Positions 8,120 to 16,345 are shown, counted from the first letter of the stretch. The stretch is 64,000 nucleotides of DNA from Alistipes sp. (GCA_020026395.1 JAHHQM010000008.1:21747-85746); one strand, 5' to 3'. Notes: generated from the letters alone by a model not told the origin. Made by a program: numbers and translations.

Positions 8120-8974
8120 TTAGTGTTTGAAAAGTTGGGCGTCGGCGTCGTAGGCCGCATCGTTGGCGTGGCGGATCGGATCGCCGTAGGAGGGGTCTTC
8201 GCGGGGAAGGGTACGCGTGGCCGAGTAGCGGTGGCGCTCCTCTTCCTGATGCATCAGATCGAAATGAAACACGTTGCGATCTTCGGGAAGAGGCTCTTTC
8301 GGCGACGGGTGCATCAGGTTCGAGAGGTGTTCCCAACCGCGGCGTACGGAGTCCTTCAGTGTGTGCTTCCTCTCGGGTTCGGGGGCGGGTTTTTCGTCGA
8401 TGATGCGGTCGGCCAATCCCGCTTTGAGCACCTCGTCGGGCGAAAGCCAGCGTCCGTTGCCGTTGTTCTCGGCCATCAGCGTGCGGAACTCCTCCTCGGG
8501 GCGGGACGAACGGGCGGAGTAGATCCCCGCAAGGCGTTCGTCGGTCTTACGCAGCAGGTCGATCTTCTGGCTCATCTCCTCGGCATTGCCCTCGGTGGCG
8601 CAGATCGAGTTGTGGATCAGGTAGAGGGCGTTGGACGAGATCTCGCGCGAACCCTCGGAGGCGGCCTGTGCGATGATCGTGGCGGCCGAAGCCGTGTAGC
8701 CGTAACATCGCGTGGTGATGTGCGCCTTGAGCTGCGTGAGGGCATCGTGAATGAGCAGGGCGTCGTTCACGTCACCGCCCGTCGAGCGGATGTTCACGAC
8801 AACCTTCGCAGAATGGATGGCGGCGATCTGTTCCACCACATTGCGGAACTTCTCGTAGGTGGCCACCCGCTCGCGGGGCTCGTCGAACTGCCACTCCTCG
8901 GGAACGCCGATCGTACCCTCGATGTCGATTTGGGTTTCATCGGCCGTGTTTTTGATTTTGATTTCCGAATTCAT
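8120..8974 (-). CDS. ClpP-like (S14) phage prohead protease
   Basis: 284 residues from the ATG at 8974 (MNSEIKIKNTADETQID). The ClpP fold is shown by VVVNIRSTGGDVNDALLIHD (residues about 58-76), the nucleophile Ser96 in YGYTASAATIIAQAA, and His121 in NALYLIHNSI. Phage ClpP-like proteases mature capsid and scaffold proteins during head assembly. The C-terminal 80 residues (rich in E, R, H, D) are outside the protease domain and could serve as a scaffold, which is an inference. The gene is 35 bp upstream of the capsid gene and its start overlaps the preceding small gene by 38 bp. Confidence 0.85.
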   Translation of the reverse strand: MNSEIKIKNTADETQIDIEGTIGVPEEWQFDEPRERVATYEKFRNVVEQIAAIHSAKVVVNIRSTGGDVNDALLIHDALTQLKAHITTRCYGYTASAATIIAQAASEGSREISSNALYLIHNSICATEGNAEEMSQKIDLLRKTDERLAGIYSARSSRPEEEFRTLMAENNGNGRWLSPDEVLKAGLADRIIDEKPAPEPERKHTLKDSVRRGWEHLSNLMHPSPKEPLPEDRNVFHFDLMHQEEERHRYSATRTLPREDPSYGDPIRHANDAAYDADAQLFKH

Positions 8975-9242
8975 AGTAGTTTTTGGATTTAAGGTGGTTG
9001 TAAAAGCTGTCCCGTACCTTTTCGTAGGAGCAGCAGAATGCGTCGGCGACAATCAGCATGGCCTCGCAGCGCGGAATGCCCTCGCGTTCCAGTTCCAGAA
9101 GGCGGTTGCAGATGGCGATGCGCTCGCAAAGCACGTGATTGATCAGATTTTTTTCGATAAGGGTGCGGAGGGCGGTGTCGAGATCCATGCCCCGCGTTTG
9201 GGCACGGAGCACCTCCGCAAAGCGTTCTTGTTGTCGGGTCAT
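8937..9242 (-). CDS. small helical protein of the capsid cassette, unknown
   Basis: 101 residues, almost entirely predicted helix by eye. The segment EAMLIVADAFCCSYEKVRDSFYN has the spacing of a helix-turn-helix, preceded by CERIAICNRLLELEREGIPR. This recalls small DNA-binding or terminase-small-type phage proteins, but I do not recognise a family. It lies between the large tail-like gene (6-bp gap) and the protease gene (38-bp overlap), so translation is coupled to the protease. Without a large terminase nearby, a packaging role cannot be claimed. Confidence 0.6.
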   Translation of the reverse strand: MTRQQERFAEVLRAQTRGMDLDTALRTLIEKNLINHVLCERIAICNRLLELEREGIPRCEAMLIVADAFCCSYEKVRDSFYNHLKSKNYYEFGNQNQKHGR

Positions 9243-9248
9243 TCGGGA

Positions 9249-11597
9249 TTAGTCTTGCGCGATTCGGTCGAATGTTGCGACGACGGTGCGGCTCTGGGGG
9301 GCGTAGGCTTCGGTTTTGCGGAGCGTGGCGCGGATGGTGCCGTTGCCGGTCGCAACGAGGAACACCGAACGCAGGTTGGGGATTTGGTCGTGGTCGGTTT
9401 TGAGTTGGGCAAACTCCGCGGGGGAGAGCCTCAGGGTGAGGGTGATCCGCTCCAGATGGCTGCGCTCGTCGAGTGCCCTCTGATGGTAGCGGTTCAGGCC
9501 GCGTGCGCCGTCGCGGTCCTCGAAGCAGAGCGTACGGTGCTGCTCCGCATCGTGAAACCATGCGTAGGGGTACTTGCGGCCGAGGGTCGGGTAGTTCCAC
9601 TGCTCGCCTTCGGGCAGCTCCTTCATGCCGTCGTAGACGACGATGCGTGAGGATCGGGTCTCTTCCTCGTTGTCGAAGGCATCGCGGTCGCCGATCTCGA
9701 GCACCGAGGCCGAGCGGGCATTCCAGAAATGCCCCTTGGACGAAAGCGTCGCTTCGAACAGCGGATTCGGATGTTTGTGCGTACCCATCAGAGAGGCGTA
9801 CGAGGGCGAATGATACCTCCAGCGTCCGAGAGTCGTGTCCTCCTTGAGGTTGAATCGGGCGACGGCACCCCGCCCCGGGCGGTATTCGAACTGCTGGTAT
9901 TCCTGCTCCTCGGAGGATCGGTCTTCGCGGCGGATCGGCTCGGTGAGGACGACCTTGTCGCGCCAGTCGATCGGCTCCTTGTGAAGGTAGAAATCGTCGT
10001 AGGGTTCGATGTAGACCGTCCGCGCCTCGTCCTGCGTGTAGAAACGCAGGTTGAACATCTGGGCGACGCTCTCCAGAAGGGAGAGTTGCGTCGAGTCGAT
10101 CTGCGCCACATCGCGGAATCGGATCTCCTGTCCGTATCCGGGAATGTCGGTGAAAAGCACCTTTAGCGTACAATCCCTCGTGAGGGTCAGCTTGGTGTCG
10201 GGGTCGGCACCCTCGAAGAACATGCGGTTGAAGAAGTAGGGTTTGTCGGCCGAGAGCTGCTGGGAGTCGGAACGGATGCGGAACTCGACGAGCGTCTCGC
10301 CCCGCTCCTCGACAAAGCCGTCGTACAGTGCCCAATCCTCGAGGTAAGGCACCCAATTGCCCTGTGCATTGAGCAGCAGGAGCTGGGGATCGGTCGGGAT
10401 CTCGTTGCGGAGGGTGCCGAAGGGGTGGGTGCGGGTCGTGAACTCCTCGTCGGTGTAGCTCTGGCCGTTGAGCGTGTAGCTCAGACGGTAGGTGTTGCCC
10501 TCGCGGTGGTTGAAGACGAAGATCTGGTAGAGGTGGTTGTCCGTGAGTTTCGCGCGGTGGTCGATGTAGCGGTTGGGGATCGTGAAACGAACCTTCACGC
10601 CGCGTCCCGTGAAGATGGTGTCGAATCCCGCCAGATGCTCGCGATCGACAATGCGGTGACCGGTGTAGTACTTGAGGTAGAATTCGAACTGCGCCACGGT
10701 ATCGACCAGCGGCTGGTAGGCGATTTGTCCGTCGATGATCTTGAAGCAGTTGCCGTTGTTCTTCAGGTCGGGGATCTCCTTGCCCTCGTCGTTCAGCTGG
10801 CGGGGTGTGGCCGTCTCCACGAAGTTGCCGATGGTCGAAAACGGACGATAGACATCGGTGTAGACGCGTCCTTCGGAATCGGCCTGGGCGGTGGCCTCCG
10901 AGATGCGCCCCGCGAGGAATCCCATGCGGTTGTCGGCATTGCGGCTGTGGCGCGTGCGGTAGGCGCCCGAGATGTAGAGCGAACGGAAAAAGGCGGAATC
11001 CATGAATTTGCTCTTGAGCGCATAGCCCGTCTTTTTGAAGAGGGTGTCGATCAGCGTGCGCAGGTGGAGGAACGGGTGGTAGTCGTCGATCGACAGGGCA
11101 CGGATCATGGGCATGAAGTCGCTTGAGGAGTTCTGCGGGAGGTAGTCGTCGCGGTGGATCGGGAGAAAGACCACGGGGAGTTTCTCCTCCCAGCTCTCCA
11201 TGATGGTCGTGGCGTCGAGCAGGGCAAAGTAGGAGACATCGAGTGCGGCGAGGTCGGCCGTGGCGGCACGTTTTGCCCAATCGATGCCGCCCTCGCGGAT
11301 CTCGACGAGGAAGCCCTCGGGCGAAACCTCCAAAAGTCGCACCGAACCCCGGAAAAGGGGTGTGCCGTGGTCGGTGACCTCGGCCGTATGGGGCGAGAGA
11401 TTGAATTTTTGGAGGGCGTGGGGATCGGACGCAAACCCCAAAAGGGCGTTGCTCGAAGGGGTGGCGGGGATGCGGATGCGGAGCGTGCGTCCCTCGCGCA
11501 TGGCGTTGAGGTCTCGGGTGCGGGCGGCATCCAACCCCGGAAGCCGCATCTCGGAGTCGGGTACGGCACAAAGGCGGGAGTCTATCTTCAGTTCCAT
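9249..11597 (-). CDS. large phage-structural (tail-tip-like) protein, unknown
   Basis: 782 residues from the ATG at 11597 (MELKIDSRLCAVPDSEM); a longer open frame to 11897 lies within the upstream gene and is rejected. The protein is beta-rich and has no signal peptide. A conserved-looking block is FHPF-like: YHPFLHLRTLIDTLFKKTGY followed by SAFFRSLYISGAYRTR. I recall similar proteins beside tail genes of Bacteroidales prophages, but no domain is certain. It overlaps the upstream 325-residue gene by 10 bp and lies 6 bp before the small helical gene. A baseplate or host-contact role is inferred from location and size only. Confidence 0.6.
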   Translation of the reverse strand: MELKIDSRLCAVPDSEMRLPGLDAARTRDLNAMREGRTLRIRIPATPSSNALLGFASDPHALQKFNLSPHTAEVTDHGTPLFRGSVRLLEVSPEGFLVEIREGGIDWAKRAATADLAALDVSYFALLDATTIMESWEEKLPVVFLPIHRDDYLPQNSSSDFMPMIRALSIDDYHPFLHLRTLIDTLFKKTGYALKSKFMDSAFFRSLYISGAYRTRHSRNADNRMGFLAGRISEATAQADSEGRVYTDVYRPFSTIGNFVETATPRQLNDEGKEIPDLKNNGNCFKIIDGQIAYQPLVDTVAQFEFYLKYYTGHRIVDREHLAGFDTIFTGRGVKVRFTIPNRYIDHRAKLTDNHLYQIFVFNHREGNTYRLSYTLNGQSYTDEEFTTRTHPFGTLRNEIPTDPQLLLLNAQGNWVPYLEDWALYDGFVEERGETLVEFRIRSDSQQLSADKPYFFNRMFFEGADPDTKLTLTRDCTLKVLFTDIPGYGQEIRFRDVAQIDSTQLSLLESVAQMFNLRFYTQDEARTVYIEPYDDFYLHKEPIDWRDKVVLTEPIRREDRSSEEQEYQQFEYRPGRGAVARFNLKEDTTLGRWRYHSPSYASLMGTHKHPNPLFEATLSSKGHFWNARSASVLEIGDRDAFDNEEETRSSRIVVYDGMKELPEGEQWNYPTLGRKYPYAWFHDAEQHRTLCFEDRDGARGLNRYHQRALDERSHLERITLTLRLSPAEFAQLKTDHDQIPNLRSVFLVATGNGTIRATLRKTEAYAPQSRTVVATFDRIAQD

Positions 11598-12565
11598 CGC
11601 AGCGGGTCGTTTTGAGGGGTGCAGATCACGATGTCGGCCACCGAGAGCGAGCCGTGTTCGTGGATTTTCAGGGTGTCGGTCAGGATGTCCACCGTGCGGA
11701 GTGTGCCCTTGTCGAGCATCCAGACCCCCGCCGAGGAGATGATTTCGCTCAATCCCTCCATCATGGCGCGATTTTCGAAGGCGGAGCGCAGCGTGCAACG
11801 CACCTCCGAACGGGCGGCGTTTTTCACCCTGTGGCGGTCGATCTCCTGCACCACGGGGAAGGTGTAGTGCTCGACCGACCCGTAACGGCTTGTCCACGCC
11901 ATGCGTACCGATCCGCGGGGACGGCGGATCATCGTGTACTCGATCCGACCTGCTTTTTCGATCTCGACGGTGATCTTCTCGGCGTCGGGATACTCCGAGC
12001 AGTTGAGGCAGAAGATGTGTTGCCCCGCCTCGCGTACCTCAAACGTGCGGATGGGCATGGGTTTGCGTCCCGTGGCGGTGAGGGTGATGCGGATGGGCGA
12101 AAGGTTGTGGAAGAGGATCTCCTCGCTGTCGGAGAATCCCGCGAGGCGTTGCGAGGGGAGCGAAGAGCGGATTTCGTTACCCGCAAGACGTTGGCGGGCG
12201 AAGACAAAACGGCGGCGCGGGGAGCGTTCCTCGTGGAACACGGAGGGTTGTCCGGGGGTGTCGGGCAGGGTGTTGTAGGTGACCCTCAGTTCGATGTTGA
12301 TTTCGCGGTCGGTGGCGGGGTAAACGCCCGTGGGGCTGATCGGGGGCAGGGGCGAACAGTCGGCCAACGCAAGCAGGTAGGGCGAGATGTCGCATTCGAG
12401 ATGTTGCGTGTTGTAGAATCGGAGTCGGCCGAGCGTGGTGTTTTGTGTCGCGTCGAGAATCTTGACATCGAGGGTCTGCGCCGTCTGCTGCGGTTCGAAG
12501 ACATAGCATAACGCACCGAATACGGATGCACCCTCCGGAGGGAGTTTGATGAAATGGGAAGCCAT
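11588..12565 (-). CDS. first gene of capsid cassette, phage-associated protein of unknown function
   Basis: 325 residues starting MASHFIKLPPEGASVFG. The sequence is strand-rich, with YNTQHLECDISPYLLALADC, FARQRLAGNEIRSSLPSQRL and a C-terminal SAGVWMLDKGTLRTVDILTD. It pairs with the 782-residue product: the two overlap by 10 bp and appear co-inherited in phage-like settings from memory. No enzyme motif is visible. As the promoter-proximal gene it has a leader of about 220 bp between the predicted promoter (12799-12831) and its ATG. Bases 12226-12239 inside it are a 13/14 match to parS. Confidence 0.6.
   Translation of the reverse strand: MASHFIKLPPEGASVFGALCYVFEPQQTAQTLDVKILDATQNTTLGRLRFYNTQHLECDISPYLLALADCSPLPPISPTGVYPATDREINIELRVTYNTLPDTPGQPSVFHEERSPRRRFVFARQRLAGNEIRSSLPSQRLAGFSDSEEILFHNLSPIRITLTATGRKPMPIRTFEVREAGQHIFCLNCSEYPDAEKITVEIEKAGRIEYTMIRRPRGSVRMAWTSRYGSVEHYTFPVVQEIDRHRVKNAARSEVRCTLRSAFENRAMMEGLSEIISSAGVWMLDKGTLRTVDILTDTLKIHEHGSLSVADIVICTPQNDPLRWN
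12226..12239. other. parS-like site, 13 of 14 matches
   Basis: GTTCCTCGTGGAAC differs from the parS core GTTCCACGTGGAAC at one central base. It lies inside the first cassette gene, about 430 bp from the DnaA-box cluster. Binding by ParB is inferred from the match. Confidence 0.5.
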
Positions 12566-12664
12566 ATGAATGTGGTTTTGGTTGGTTTTTTCCGAAGAAG
12601 AAAAAGTGCGGGCGGGAAGAATCCGCCCCTCGGAAAGGGAGGAGGTGTATGCAAACCGAAAATT

Positions 12665-12761
12665 TGTGCATAAACCTGTTGATAAAGGGTCAATATCTGT
12701 GGATAAGTCCCTCTGGTAAAATATAATGAATTGATTAAACGAAAGTTAACGGTGTTGATAA
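12665..12761 (-). other. cluster of four DnaA-box-like 9-mers, candidate oriC
   Basis: Four same-orientation 9-mers occur: TGTGCATAA (12665-12673), TGTTGATAA (12677-12685), TGTGGATAA (12698-12706) and TGTTGATAA (12753-12761). The first and third match the DnaA box consensus TTWTnCACA on the minus strand exactly; the others differ by one base. An AT-rich stretch (12716-12750) separates the last two, as a duplex-unwinding element would. The cluster sits in a 361-bp spacer (12566-12926) between divergent genes. parS-like sites in the window support an origin-proximal location. The sequence also lies in the predicted 5' leader of the capsid cassette, so regulation by DnaA is an alternative. Confidence 0.5.
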
Positions 12762-12798
12762 CCGCGAGAAGCAGAACGCCTCGTTCGTTTTGGTGAGG

Positions 12799-12831
12799 CA
12801 AAGATACAACAAAACTTACGGGCTTGTCAAT
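12799..12831 (-). promoter_or_regulatory. Bacteroidetes-type promoter for the capsid cassette
   Basis: On the minus strand an ATTG element is followed, after 21 nt, by TATCTTTG, a full match to TAnnTTTG. Transcription would start near 12792 and leave a leader of about 225 nt before the first cassette gene. Confidence 0.55.
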
Positions 12832-12857
12832 ACCCCGATGCACTTTTTCTAAAAAAA

Positions 12858-12889
12858 TTGGAAAAGTTTATAAATTATGCTTACCTTTG
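12858..12889 (+). promoter_or_regulatory. promoter for the MqnA-like gene
   Basis: TTG at 12858-12860 and TACCTTTG at 12882-12889 are separated by 21 nt, matching the Bacteroidetes sigma-ABfr promoter. The ATG follows 38 nt later. It is divergent from the cassette promoter 27 bp away. Confidence 0.6.
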
Positions 12890-12926
12890 TTTCGGTTAAA
12901 ATCAATTCACGAAATTTCTATGGACG

Positions 12927-13517
12927 ATGGTCATGGTTCCCCGTATAGCTGCTGTGTCGTATTTGGATACGATGCCGTTTCTCTATGGAATTAAGCACGA
13001 AGGAAACTTCCGTGCCGAACTGCTATTGTCCGATTTCAACACTGTCATTTCCGATTTCAAAGCGGGACGCGCCGATTTTGCGCTGGTTCCGGTACACGTC
13101 GTGCCCGAGTTGCACGACGCGCGTCTGGTCACGGAGTATTGCCTGGGGTATTCGGGCAACGACGAGGATGACGAGTACCTGCCGATTGTCGATCCCCATT
13201 CGCCGATCCTGACGTTTTTCGACGGCGATGATGCCCCTCTGGCTCAATTTTTGGATTCGGATCATCCGTGGACTTATGCGGTATGGGTGGGACACAAGGA
13301 GTTGGATCCCGATCTCATATCGGGTCTTCAGCATGCCCTGACCTACGGACTGGAACACCTCTACGAGTCTATCTTGGAGGGTGGTGTGGAGGATCCGGAG
13401 GATGCCTACGACCATTTGTTGCATCTGGATTTCATCTACGACAGTGAGAAGGAAGAAACGCTTAAAAAATTCTGGACTTCCGGGTCTGATACCCCGCTGA
13501 GGGTCAAACCCGGCTGA
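12927..13517 (+). CDS. shortened MqnA/MqnD-like protein
   Basis: 196 residues. The N-terminus RIAAVSYLDTMPFLYGI and FKAGRADFALVPVHVVPEL match the first lobe of the periplasmic-binding-like MqnA/MqnD enzymes of the futalosine menaquinone pathway; MqnA dehydrates chorismate. WTYAVWVGHKELDPDLISGL matches the later FAvW segment. Between VDPHSP and that segment only about 25 residues remain where family members usually have 60-70, so the central lobe with the SRTS-type ligand loop is missing. The reading frame is intact and has a good promoter. It may be a paralogue with lost or altered activity rather than a working menaquinone enzyme. Confidence 0.7.
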   Translation: MVMVPRIAAVSYLDTMPFLYGIKHEGNFRAELLLSDFNTVISDFKAGRADFALVPVHVVPELHDARLVTEYCLGYSGNDEDDEYLPIVDPHSPILTFFDGDDAPLAQFLDSDHPWTYAVWVGHKELDPDLISGLQHALTYGLEHLYESILEGGVEDPEDAYDHLLHLDFIYDSEKEETLKKFWTSGSDTPLRVKPG

Positions 13518-13608
13518 AGAGGTTAGCCTGGGGGATAGATGGCAGGCCGTTTGAGGTTCTGCCCGTTCAGACAAAACGAGTTCATCAATTTTTTAAGAGG
13601 CGTTTTTT

Positions 13609-14592
13609 ATGATTACCATTTATCTCAAACAATACAACAAGATCATCCGCAATGCCGACACGAAACTCTTCGATGAGTTGGGCTACGACGATATTTTGTG
13701 GATTGATCTGGTATCACCGACCATCAAGGAGCAGAAGGCGGTCGAGAACTTCATGGAGATCAGCCTTCAGACCAAACAACAGGTCGAGGAGATCGAGTCC
13801 ACCTCAAAATATTTCGAAACGGAGAATTCCATCATTTCGAACTCCAACTTCTTTATACCGACCGGCGATTCGTTCGTCGTGGAACCCGTATCGTTCATCA
13901 TCTCGAACGAGGGTGTGCTGGTGTCGCTGCGCAATGCCGAATTCCGCACCTTCAAGGAGACCGAAAAACGCCTTCAGATGAACTACCGGAGTTATTCGAC
14001 GGGTTATCACCTGTTGATTTCGCTGCTCGAGGTGCGCATCGACTTCGATGCCGACCTTGTGGAGCTGGTGGCCAAACAGGTTGCCACGCTTGCCAAGGAG
14101 ATCAACTCCGAGGCGACGATCAACAAGGAGGTACTGCACCGCATCAGTGCCTTGCAGGAGAGTACCATGTTGCTGCGAGAGAACATCTTCGACCGTCAGC
14201 GCGTGCTGTCGGGCATCCTGCGTTCGGAACGCTTCCCGAACGATATCTACCCGCGTCTGCAACTGATGATCAAGGACGTGAACTCGCTGATCAACCACGC
14301 CGATTTCAGTTTCCAGCGTTTGGACTATATCCAGGATGCATCGCTGGGTCTGATCAACATCGAGCAGAACGAGATCGTCAAGATCTTCTCGGTGGCCGCC
14401 GTGATCTTCATGCCCGCAACCCTCATCGCAAGTATCTACGGCATGAACTTCAAGTTTATCCCCGAATTGAACTGGCTGATCCACCTCGAGAACGGCACGA
14501 CCATCCCGATGGGTTATATCTTCGCCATCTTCATGATGGTGCTCTGTTCGGGTCTGACCATCTGGTTCTTCCGCTATAAAAAATGGCTTTAA
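13609..14592 (+). CDS. corA: CorA-type magnesium/cobalt transporter
   Basis: 327 residues. The cytoplasmic N-terminal domain is mixed strand and helix, followed by a long helix (about 190-260). Two transmembrane segments end the protein (VAAVIFMPATLIASIYG and GYIFAIFMMVLCSGLTIWFF), and the pore signature YGMNF follows the first. A basic tail FRYKKWL ends in the cytoplasm. CorA pentamers let magnesium into the cell. It lies 91 bp after the MqnA-like gene and is followed by a strong terminator. Confidence 0.92.
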   Translation: MITIYLKQYNKIIRNADTKLFDELGYDDILWIDLVSPTIKEQKAVENFMEISLQTKQQVEEIESTSKYFETENSIISNSNFFIPTGDSFVVEPVSFIISNEGVLVSLRNAEFRTFKETEKRLQMNYRSYSTGYHLLISLLEVRIDFDADLVELVAKQVATLAKEINSEATINKEVLHRISALQESTMLLRENIFDRQRVLSGILRSERFPNDIYPRLQLMIKDVNSLINHADFSFQRLDYIQDASLGLINIEQNEIVKIFSVAAVIFMPATLIASIYGMNFKFIPELNWLIHLENGTTIPMGYIFAIFMMVLCSGLTIWFFRYKKWL

Positions 14593-14610
14593 GCTTCAAG
14601 TTTCAATAAG

Positions 14611-14647
14611 AAAACCCCGCATTTCGTAATGAGGTGCGGGGTTTTTT
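14611..14647 (+). terminator. intrinsic terminator after corA
   Basis: CCCCGCA pairs with TGCGGGG around a 13-nt loop, followed by six T residues; an A run on the left side makes it potentially bidirectional, serving the convergent GH109 gene too. Confidence 0.85.
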
Positions 14648-14668
14648 GTGGCTTTTGCCTGAAGGGGG

Positions 14669-16069
14669 CTAATCGACCAGCATGGCGTGACGGTAACCCC
14701 TGATCTTGTTCCAGTCGCCGCGCGTAAAGTCGGGCACGGCCACGGGAGCACTCTTGTGCTCGATCGACATGGCGGTCAGCGCACCGATGCACGACCACTC
14801 GGCGGCATCGTAAACATCCTGATCCAGCGGCAGTCCGTGACGCAGACAGTAGATCAGACGGTAGTCCATGATGAAGTCCATACCGCCGTGACCGCCCACC
14901 TCGCGGGCTTTCTCCTCGATCTCGATGGCGATCGGGTCTTTGTACTGCTCCATGAGTGCCTTGCGTACCTCGTCCGACACGAAATTGTGGGCATTGAGGT
15001 TTTCGTGGTCGGGCACTTCCGTCTCGGCCAGCTGTTCGGGCTCGAAGGCGTAACCCTCGACGGGATATTTGTTGGCAAAACCCTTCGTACCGGTCAACTG
15101 ATACATACGGCTGTAGGGACGGGGCGTGTAGACATTGTGCTGGAGATGGATCGTGCGACCCTTCTCGGTTTTGATGAGCGTCAGCGTGTGGTCGGCGTTG
15201 GCGAAGGTGTCGGCCTGCTTGCGATCCTTCACCAATTTCAGACCGTTTACCGACTTGGTGTCCATCGACACGAGGTAGTTCATCTTGTCACCGCGGTGAA
15301 TGTCCAACAGCTGACAGGCGGGGCCCAGACCGTGCGTGGCGTATACGTCGCCGCGATGATTCTGGTTGAAGGCCAGACGCCAGTTGCCCTGATACTCGTC
15401 CCAGAAGGGTTCGAGGTTGTGGATGTAGGAACCCTCTACGTGGAGAATCTCGCCGAAAAGACCCTGACGCGCCATGTTGAGCGTTGTCAGCTCGAAGAAA
15501 TCATACACGCAGTTCTCCAACATCATGCAGTGACGCTGGGTTTTCTCGGCCGTATCGACCAGCTGCCAACACTCTTCGAGCGAGGTGGCGGCGGGTACTT
15601 CGACGGCGACATGCTTGCCGTGCTCCATGGCGTAGACGGCCATCGGCACGTGCTGCAACCACGGCGTGGCGATGTATACGAGGTCGATGTCGTCGCGCTC
15701 GCAGAGCTGTTTCCAACCCTCCTCACCGCTGTATTCGGCGGCTTCGGGGAGGTTGTGGTGCTTGAGGATGGCCTGCGATCGCTCCACGCGGTCGGGATAG
15801 AGGTCACACAACGCCTTGATTTCCACCCCGTCAATGTGGGTGAAACGATCTACGGCACTCGGGCCGCGCATGCCCAGACCGATGAATCCCACGCGGACAA
15901 CCTCCATCGGTTCGGTTCTCAGTCCCAAAACCGATTTCTGTCCCGGAGCACGCTCGGGCGTATCGAAAACAATCATTCCGTCGACTTCTTTCCAGCCTTT
16001 CGACTCTTCGCAAGAGGTAAGGCCGAGGGCGGCGGTCAGGAATACCAGCATCAAAAGAATTTTCTTCAT
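14669..16069 (-). CDS. GH109-type Gfo/Idh/MocA lipoprotein (putative alpha-N-acetylgalactosaminidase)
   Basis: 466 residues. A lipoprotein signal peptide ends in LGLTSC (Cys about 20). VRVGFIGLGMRGPSAVDRF is the NAD-binding loop of the Gfo/Idh/MocA fold and matches the GH109 variant closely, as do VEVPAATSLEECWQLVDTAE and HNLEPFWDEYQGNWRL. GH109 enzymes cleave alpha-GalNAc (for example blood group A) by an NAD-dependent mechanism. The signal and lipobox place it in the envelope. It stands alone between corA and tRNA-Thr, with no SusCD pair, so substrate uptake partners are elsewhere. Another sugar oxidoreductase activity is possible. Confidence 0.82.
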   Translation of the reverse strand: MKKILLMLVFLTAALGLTSCEESKGWKEVDGMIVFDTPERAPGQKSVLGLRTEPMEVVRVGFIGLGMRGPSAVDRFTHIDGVEIKALCDLYPDRVERSQAILKHHNLPEAAEYSGEEGWKQLCERDDIDLVYIATPWLQHVPMAVYAMEHGKHVAVEVPAATSLEECWQLVDTAEKTQRHCMMLENCVYDFFELTTLNMARQGLFGEILHVEGSYIHNLEPFWDEYQGNWRLAFNQNHRGDVYATHGLGPACQLLDIHRGDKMNYLVSMDTKSVNGLKLVKDRKQADTFANADHTLTLIKTEKGRTIHLQHNVYTPRPYSRMYQLTGTKGFANKYPVEGYAFEPEQLAETEVPDHENLNAHNFVSDEVRKALMEQYKDPIAIEIEEKAREVGGHGGMDFIMDYRLIYCLRHGLPLDQDVYDAAEWSCIGALTAMSIEHKSAPVAVPDFTRGDWNKIRGYRHAMLVD

Positions 16070-16144
16070 AGGTGTAAAGTATTTGATTTACGTCTATGCA
16101 AAAATAGGAAATATTTTGGGATTGCGGGACGGGATGGGGATACA

Positions 16145-16176
16145 AAAAAGGTTGCTTTCGAGAAGCAACCTTTTTC
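16145..16176. terminator. bidirectional terminator near tRNA-Thr
   Basis: GGTTGCTT and AAGCAACC pair around a 5-nt loop, with A residues on one side and T residues on the other. It lies just past the 3' end of the minus-strand tRNA-Thr. Confidence 0.8.
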
Positions 16177-16177
16177 G

Positions 16178-16250
16178 AGCCGAAACCGGGACTTGAACCC
16201 GGGACCTTTTCATTACGAGTGAAACGCTCTACCAACTGAGCTATTTCGGC
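16178..16250 (-). tRNA. tRNA-Thr (anticodon CGU)
   Basis: Read on the minus strand, the acceptor stem GCCGAAA pairs with TTTCGGC. The D arm is GCTCAGTTGGTAGAGC, the anticodon loop CTCGTAA carries CGT, and the T arm is CCGGGTTCAAGTCCCGG. All four stems pair fully; the CCA end is not encoded. The anticodon reads ACG codons for threonine. A terminator hairpin follows immediately. Confidence 0.95.
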
Positions 16251-16345
16251 CTTCGGGGGATTTCTTTCCCCTTTTCGGTTTGCAAATATCCGAAAAATAT
16301 TCGGTGTTCGCAAGAAAAACCGTAAAAAATCTTACTTTTTGTTGT

